A DNA stretch of 64,000 nt. It comes from REEB426 sp964551975. GTDB lineage: Bacteria; Actinomycetota; Actinomycetes; S36-B12. Each line of letters begins with the position of its first letter. Positions within the stretch are counted from its first letter, which is position 1. Below, in pieces: positions 59,284 to 64,000 of the stretch. The position numbers and the translations under genes are program-made. The notes beneath the pieces are model-generated. The model searched no databases. It saw only the letters and a list, made by a program, of their open reading frames with translations, and was not told the DNA's origin. The stretch is from contig CAZKFI010000001.1 in NCBI GenBank assembly GCA_964551975.1, positions 127,899-191,898 on the forward strand. The letters run 5' to 3'.

Positions 59284-62253
59284 GTGGCCTTTGAACCCCC
59301 AAGCGGTTTTTCGTCAAGCACTCCAGTAGCCCAGCGACGTGGCGGCGTTCTGCTTCCCACGATCGTCATCCTGGCAGTCCTCCTGGTCACCTGGGTCATC
59401 TTCACCGGCTTCTACACCGACTGGCTGTGGTACCAGTCGGTCGACAAAGACGTCGTGTTCACCACCTCACTGGTGATCCGCCTGGTGATGTTTGCCCTGT
59501 TCGGACTGTTGATGGGCCTGGCGTTGAGCCTGAACATGTGGCTCGCCTGGCGATTCCGACCGGTGTTTCGTGGCACCACCCCTGAACAGGCAAGTTTGGA
59601 GCGCTACCGGGAGAGCTTGGACCCGTTCCGTCGCCGGCTGACCATTCTGCTCAGCGTCGTGGTGGGTTTCATCGCCGGATTGGGAGCTGCGGGGGAGTGG
59701 GGCACATTCCTGATGTGGCGCAATGCCGCACCCTTCGGCATCGCCGACCCGCAGTTCGGGTTGGACATCTCGTTCTTCATGTTCACGCTGCCGTTCATTC
59801 GCTTCCTGATCGGCTTCGGATTCGCTGTGCTGATCGCCAGCCTGATCATCACGGTGTTCGTGCACTACCTGTACGGCGGATTGCGACTGCAGCCCAAGGG
59901 TGATCGCGCCACGACGGCAGCGCAGGTGCACCTTTCACTCCTGCTGGCCCTGGTCATGTTCCTCAAGTCGGTGGCCTACTGGTTCGATCGCTTCTCACTG
60001 GAAACCAAGAGCGAGTCCTTAGTCTTGGGCTTTACCGGTTTGAAGTACACCGACGTGTATGCCGTACTGCCCTCGTTGAACATTCTCACCTTCGTTGCCC
60101 TCATCGTGGGCGTGCTTTTCCTAGTCAATGCACTTCGTCGGGCCTGGGCGTTGCCGCTGTTGGGCTTGGGGTTGTTGTTCCTCACGTCGATAGTCGCCGG
60201 AGCGCTCTACCCCTTCGTGGTGCAGCAATTCCAAGTGCGCCCTAGCGAATTGGTACGTGAGGAGCCGTACATCGAGCGCAACATCACCGCGACTCGTCAG
60301 GCCTACGCAATTGAAGACGCTGAGATCGCCGACTACCCCGGCACCGTGGAGCCACCCAGTCCCGCGATGGTCGACGCGTCCAGTGGCACGTTGGACAACA
60401 TCCGCCTTCTCGATCCGGCAGTGGTCTCCCCCACCTACAACCAGTTGCAGCAGATCCGCGGCTACTACTCGTTCAATGACAAACTCGATGTGGATCGATA
60501 CGAGATCAACGGGGAGCAGCGCGGCTCCGTGGTCGCGGTGCGTGAGATTAACCTTGCAGGTATTCCAGACGGTCAGCGCAACTGGACCAACGAGCGTGCC
60601 GTCTACACGCATGGCTTTGGGTTTGTCTCTGCCTACGACAACACCGCGCTGACTAGCGGTCAACCCGATTTCTTCGAGAGCGATATCCCCTCAACCGGCA
60701 GCCTGGAGGTTACGCAGCCTCGCGTGTACTTCGGCGAGCTTTCTCCCGCTTACAGCATTGTGGGAGCTCCGAAGGGGAGCCCACCTGTCGAACTGGACTA
60801 CCCAGACGATGCCAGTCCAACCGGCCAGAAGACGAACACCTACGAGGGCAGCGGTGGAGTTTCGATGGGGTCGTTCCTCGGCCGCATGCTCTTTGCTACC
60901 AAGTTCCAGGATTCCAACATCCTGCTCTCGGATTTGGTGAACCCAGAATCGCGCATCCTCTGGGACCGCGACCCGCTGACGCGCGTGGGCAAGTCCGCTC
61001 CATGGTTGACCCTCGATCAAGACCCATATCCGGTGGTCGTTGATGGGCGAATCAAGTGGATCGTCGACGGTTACACGATTTCCAACGACTATCCCTATTC
61101 AAGTCGTGTGTCGCTTTCTGGGGCTACCGCTGACTCGATCAGTTCGCGGACGCTACCTGGTGGTTTGCGACCCCAGGACCAGCTCAACTACATGCGCAAC
61201 TCAGTCAAGGCAGTGGTCGATGCCTACGAGGGCAGCGTGACGCTGTACGCGTGGGATGAATCCGATCCTGTTCTGCAGACCTGGATGAAGGCCTTTCCCG
61301 GAACTGTCGAACCGAACTCGGCCATCCCAACAGGGATCCTGGAGCATGTGCGTTACCCGCAGGATCTGTTCAAGGTTCAACGGGTGATCATGAGCCGCTA
61401 TCACGTGACCGATCCGGTCACCTTCTACAACGGTACGGACGTGTGGATCGTGCCCTTCGATCCAACGGTTGCGCCGGCCCAGGTGTTCCAACCGCCCTAC
61501 TACCTGACGTTGCAGATGCCAGGGGCCAAGGCCCCGTCCTTCTCGTTGACGAGTACCTTCGCGCCCCAGCGGCGTCAGACCCTGGCTGCCTTTATGGCAG
61601 TGAACTCCGAACCCGGTGAAAACTACGGAAAGATGCAGGTTCTGCAACTCCCGAGCAACACCACAATTCCTGGCCCGCAGCAGGTGCAAAATAATTTCGA
61701 GTCGGATCCAGTCGTGAGTTCGCAGTTGTCACTGCTGCGTCGTGGAGGCTCTGAGGTCGAGTTCGGGAATCTGCTCTCTCTGCCATTCAACAACGGTCTG
61801 CTTTACGTTGAGCCGGTCTATATCCGGGCTACCACCGACGGCTACCCACTGTTGCGCAAGGTCTTGGTGGGCTACGGATCAAACGTCGCCTTGGAAGACT
61901 CATTGAGCGTGGCTCTGCAACGAGTCTTCGCCTCGGACCCGAATGCCGTCCCCGAACCGCTCCCGGTGCCCGACGGTGAGATCGCGCCTGAGCCACTGCC
62001 TGATGACCAGCCCAGTGCCGAACCCACCGTTCCGACTCCATCGACCGGTGATCCGCTGCAGGACCTGACCATCGCCATTGCCGATGCGCAGGCGGCCTAC
62101 GAGGAAGGCCTCGCCGCTCTGCGAGTCGGGGACTTCACTGCGTACGACCTAGCGCAGGAGAAGTTGGCTGATGCGCTTCGGCGTGCGGCCGCAGCGGAGG
62201 CCCTGCTCACTGGCGGTGGCGCTGCGGAGCCAGGCGCGCCGGCAGCGGCTTAG
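59284..62253 (+). CDS. UPF0182 family large membrane protein
   Basis: A 989-residue protein of the UPF0182 family (Rv3193c type). Seven to eight hydrophobic helices (about residues 20-325, including VVGFIAGLGAAGEWGTFLMWRN and FTLPFIRFLIGFGFAVLIASLI) precede a large extracytoplasmic region with the conserved RDYPRNQWTE-like block YTHGFGFVSAYDN and PEDLFKVQR-like HVRYPQDLFKVQRVIMSRYHV. The tail is Pro/Glu-rich (PEPLPVPDGEIAPEPLPDDQPS), then a helical segment. Function is unknown. Stop overlaps the TauE/SafE gene stop by 4 nt. Confidence 0.9.
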   Translation: MAFEPPSGFSSSTPVAQRRGGVLLPTIVILAVLLVTWVIFTGFYTDWLWYQSVDKDVVFTTSLVIRLVMFALFGLLMGLALSLNMWLAWRFRPVFRGTTPEQASLERYRESLDPFRRRLTILLSVVVGFIAGLGAAGEWGTFLMWRNAAPFGIADPQFGLDISFFMFTLPFIRFLIGFGFAVLIASLIITVFVHYLYGGLRLQPKGDRATTAAQVHLSLLLALVMFLKSVAYWFDRFSLETKSESLVLGFTGLKYTDVYAVLPSLNILTFVALIVGVLFLVNALRRAWALPLLGLGLLFLTSIVAGALYPFVVQQFQVRPSELVREEPYIERNITATRQAYAIEDAEIADYPGTVEPPSPAMVDASSGTLDNIRLLDPAVVSPTYNQLQQIRGYYSFNDKLDVDRYEINGEQRGSVVAVREINLAGIPDGQRNWTNERAVYTHGFGFVSAYDNTALTSGQPDFFESDIPSTGSLEVTQPRVYFGELSPAYSIVGAPKGSPPVELDYPDDASPTGQKTNTYEGSGGVSMGSFLGRMLFATKFQDSNILLSDLVNPESRILWDRDPLTRVGKSAPWLTLDQDPYPVVVDGRIKWIVDGYTISNDYPYSSRVSLSGATADSISSRTLPGGLRPQDQLNYMRNSVKAVVDAYEGSVTLYAWDESDPVLQTWMKAFPGTVEPNSAIPTGILEHVRYPQDLFKVQRVIMSRYHVTDPVTFYNGTDVWIVPFDPTVAPAQVFQPPYYLTLQMPGAKAPSFSLTSTFAPQRRQTLAAFMAVNSEPGENYGKMQVLQLPSNTTIPGPQQVQNNFESDPVVSSQLSLLRRGGSEVEFGNLLSLPFNNGLLYVEPVYIRATTDGYPLLRKVLVGYGSNVALEDSLSVALQRVFASDPNAVPEPLPVPDGEIAPEPLPDDQPSAEPTVPTPSTGDPLQDLTIAIADAQAAYEEGLAALRVGDFTAYDLAQEKLADALRRAAAAEALLTGGGAAEPGAPAAA

Positions 62254-63071
62254 TCGGAGACCGCGGGGCTGGGTCCGCCCTGACGGGAGCGCCAACCAAG
62301 ACGCGTCATTCGCAAGCCGAGAGCGATCATGACCACGGCGAAGATCTGGCGAACCAACGGTCCGGGAAGTGTCAGGGCCAACCAGGCGCCGCCGGTGGCA
62401 CCGAGGATTGCTCCAAGGCCGAAGAGTGCACCGAGTCGCCAGTTGGTCAATCCGGGCTTGGTGAGCCTGATTGCGCCCACCAGGGCAACGGGCGCCATCA
62501 CCGCCAGTGACGTTCCTGCGGCAAGTTGCTGCCCGTATCCGAAGCCAATTGCCAGTATTGGAATGAGCAGAATGCCGCCACCGATCCCAAAGAGCGTAGA
62601 TAACAGCCCCATCCCCACGCCGCTAGCTAGGTAGGCGACAACGATTCCAACCTGAAGTTCCGGTTCATTCGCGTCAATGGGGACCGAGAGGTCAGATGGC
62701 CAAAGAAGCCGTGCTCCTACGAGCACAAGGAGGACGCCGAAAGCCATCTGTAGTCGGGCATCTCGCACACGCTGCACCAGGTGTGCGCCCAACCAGGCGC
62801 CGATCAGTCCGCCGACGATCACAATCAGGGCCGGTAGCCATGCCACTGATGAGCGCAGTGCGTATGTCAGTGTTCCTGCACCAGCAGCGATCGCTACGAG
62901 CACCAATGAAGTCGCCTGTGCCGCCTTCTGCGAAAAAGCGCGTCGGAGCACGAGGTACGGCACGAGCAGGATGCCACCGCCGACTCCCAAAAGGCCCGAA
63001 AAGGCACCAACGCCGACGCCCACGGCACCATCGCGGATGAGACTCCGCGGTGAGAGCGGTGGATTCGGCAC
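62250..63071 (-). CDS. TauE/SafE family sulfite/anion transporter-like protein
   Basis: A 273-residue membrane protein of the TauE/SafE (DUF81) family, with two repeats of four helices: each carries GxxxGxLGVGGGILLVPxL-type sequence (GVGAFSGLLGVGGGILLVPYLV near residue 17 and GLLSTLFGIGGGILLIPIL near 155). Members export or import sulfite, sulfonates or other anions. The substrate is unknown here. On the minus strand TAGGCT ends 6 nt before GTG 63071, a leaderless start. Its 3' end meets that of UPF0182. Confidence 0.87.
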   Translation of the reverse strand: MPNPPLSPRSLIRDGAVGVGVGAFSGLLGVGGGILLVPYLVLRRAFSQKAAQATSLVLVAIAAGAGTLTYALRSSVAWLPALIVIVGGLIGAWLGAHLVQRVRDARLQMAFGVLLVLVGARLLWPSDLSVPIDANEPELQVGIVVAYLASGVGMGLLSTLFGIGGGILLIPILAIGFGYGQQLAAGTSLAVMAPVALVGAIRLTKPGLTNWRLGALFGLGAILGATGGAWLALTLPGPLVRQIFAVVMIALGLRMTRLGWRSRQGGPSPAVSD

Positions 63072-63077
63072 CTGGCG

Positions 63078-63083
63078 AGCCTA
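63078..63083 (-). promoter_or_regulatory. -10 element (TAGGCT on minus strand) of TauE/SafE gene
   Basis: Ends 6 nt before the GTG at 63071; it lies 37 bp from the forward -10 of the divergent Pr6Pr gene. Confidence 0.55.
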
Positions 63084-63119
63084 GGACCCAAACCAGCCTC
63101 GCCTCTGTTCTCCAGCGAG

Positions 63120-63125
63120 TAGCGT
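63120..63125 (+). promoter_or_regulatory. -10 element (TAGCGT), leaderless start of Pr6Pr gene
   Basis: TAGCGT ends 6 nt before ATG 63132. Confidence 0.55.
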
Positions 63126-63131
63126 GCCCCC

Positions 63132-63896
63132 ATGACCACCAGTAGCCCCTCCAGCGAGACGCCTTCGCGCTCGGCTCAGCCCTACATCGCGCCTCGTTAC
63201 GCCCGGCCGCTCTTCATTGTCAATGCCCTGGTGGCTTGGTTCGCGGTGGCCCTCTCGCTAAGCCTGAATGTCAGCGGCTATTACGTCGACACCCTGGATC
63301 CGACCAAGCCGACACTGCTCGGTAACGTCGCTGACGGTATCGACACGCCAATCAAGCGCTTCTTCGACTGGATTACCTATTTCACGATCTGGTCCAACAC
63401 AACGGTTGCGGTAGTCCTTACTGCCCTGGCGGTACGCCCGAATCTGTTCCTGCGACATGACCGTGTGGGTGGCATCTGGCGAACCCTGCGCCTTGACAGC
63501 GTGTTGATGATCACGGTCACTGGCGTGGTCTTCAACCTTCTCCTAGCGGAGGGTGGCAAGCAGGGATTGGACTGGCTGTCTAACAACATGCTGCACGTGA
63601 TCAACCCGATTCTGACCGTGGTCGTGTTCCTTGTAGCTGGTCCCCGCGGCATGCTCAATGTTCGGGTGGTTTTCGCTGCCCTTGTCCTACCGCTGATTTG
63701 GGCGGCCTTCGCGCTCACGCGCGGAGCGATCATCCTCGCTTATCCCTACCCGTTCCTGGATGCAGCAACCAACGGTTGGGGCCCAGTTTTCACTTTCATC
63801 ATCGTCATCATCGTGTTCGCCATCATCCTGTCGTTCATTTATTGGGGTGTTGACGCGCTGATTCGACGACTGTTCCACGCCCGCTCGGCTGGCTGA
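63132..63896 (+). CDS. Pr6Pr family membrane protein
   Basis: A 254-residue protein with about six hydrophobic helices (YARPLFIVNALVAWFAVALSL, FDWITYFTIWSNTTVAVVLTAL, SVLMITVTGVVFNLLLAE, and more toward the C-terminus), fitting the Pr6Pr/FAR-17a-AIG1-like group. The Asn/Trp-rich YFTIWSNT and NNMLHVINPI motifs (the latter with the conserved His) are typical. Role in bacteria is unknown. Divergent from the TauE/SafE gene with both promoters leaderless. tRNA-fMet follows. Confidence 0.82.
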   Translation: MTTSSPSSETPSRSAQPYIAPRYARPLFIVNALVAWFAVALSLSLNVSGYYVDTLDPTKPTLLGNVADGIDTPIKRFFDWITYFTIWSNTTVAVVLTALAVRPNLFLRHDRVGGIWRTLRLDSVLMITVTGVVFNLLLAEGGKQGLDWLSNNMLHVINPILTVVVFLVAGPRGMLNVRVVFAALVLPLIWAAFALTRGAIILAYPYPFLDAATNGWGPVFTFIIVIIVFAIILSFIYWGVDALIRRLFHARSAG

Positions 63897-63903
63897 CCCC
63901 AGT

Positions 63904-63933
63904 TTGTCAGCACGGCCCTCGCCCCCGTATCCT
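63904..63933 (+). promoter_or_regulatory. promoter of the initiator tRNA gene
   Basis: TTGTCA (63904-63909), 18 nt, then TATCCT (63928-63933) precede the mature tRNA start by 18 nt. Confidence 0.55.
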
Positions 63934-63951
63934 TTGAGGACCAACACCCGA

Positions 63952-64000
63952 CGCGGGGTGGAGCAGCTCGGTAGCTCGCTGGGCTCATAACCCAGAGGTC
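63952..64000 (+). tRNA. initiator tRNA-Met (CAU), 5' part only
   Basis: The sequence starts CGCGGGGTGGAGCAGCTCGG and has a CAT anticodon at 63986-63988 flanked by GGG and CCC (three G-C pairs at the anticodon stem, a mark of the initiator tRNA). A 5' C rather than G at position 1 also fits an initiator. The window ends in the variable/T arm, so the 3' half is missing. Confidence 0.9.

Overview
The window is chromosomal DNA of a moderately high-GC actinobacterium (class Actinomycetia), most likely a metagenome-assembled genome of an uncultivated lineage: a 10-N scaffold join interrupts secA. The lineage call rests on a WhiB regulator, MtrA-MtrB-LpqB, the AdnAB recombination motor-nuclease, UvrD2 with a Cys4/HRDC tail, mycoredoxin, Rv3235-type and UPF0182 proteins, all in an order close to the Mycobacterium tuberculosis Rv3193-Rv3260 region. 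About 50 genes fill nearly all the sequence. I see no insertion sequence, prophage, CRISPR array or rRNA. The last bases are the 5' part of an initiator tRNA gene.

Layout. 1-12.3 kb: whiB2, a giant membrane glycosyltransferase, DUF5719 and DUF3499 proteins, manB-Trm112-manA (mannose/GDP-mannose supply for the envelope), a CDF metal exporter and an Ig-repeat/OmpA-like secreted protein. 12.4-19.7 kb: ahcY with a strong terminator, a dolichyl-phosphate-type glycosyltransferase, a CPBP protease and mtrA-mtrB-lpqB. 19.7-25.7 kb: comF, a GNAT-LuxR fusion where many relatives carry hpf, secA (with gap), an Rv3235-family protein and an unknown gene, the last two separated by a divergent region with two consensus DnaA boxes. 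25.7-31.2 kb: an excisionase-type HTH gene, a frameshifted SAF-domain gene, a CpaE-like ATPase, a WS/DGAT-like acyltransferase with an altered catalytic motif, two unknown membrane proteins and a DUF2505 protein. 31.2-40.1 kb: large NAD-glutamate dehydrogenase, MoeZ, a CDGSH protein and a pseudokinase-flippase fusion. 40.2-51.4 kb: adnA, adnB, an acyltransferase-3, nudC, mycoredoxin and uvrD2. 51.4-57.5 kb: ABC1 kinase, an orphan ThiF/Ocin-like protein, an M20 peptidase, a DUF5679 zinc ribbon, a zincin-2 metalloprotease and a Nudix hydrolase. 57.9-64 kb: a small membrane protein with a PDZ-Lon protease, UPF0182, TauE/SafE, Pr6Pr and tRNA-fMet.

How the genes work together. The first 20 kb is dominated by envelope building and its control (mannose supply, glycosyltransferases, MtrAB-LpqB, WhiB2). 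The 40-51 kb block is genome maintenance (AdnAB, UvrD2) with redox/NAD upkeep (mycoredoxin, NudC).

A striking global feature is promoter layout. At 12 start codons a TANNNT -10 hexamer ends exactly 6 nt before the start codon, and at three more it ends 7 nt before, so much of the window is probably transcribed as leaderless mRNA. In two divergent pairs the opposing -10 elements overlap, once as a perfect 10-bp palindrome. Two short upstream ORFs overlap the starts of the genes they precede. No single new multi-gene system is proven. The strongest leads are the overlapping divergent promoters, the DnaA-box-like inverted pairs, the orphan Ocin-ThiF protein, the GNAT-LuxR fusion and the inactive-looking enzymes (WS/DGAT, pseudokinase flippase, NudC zinc site).
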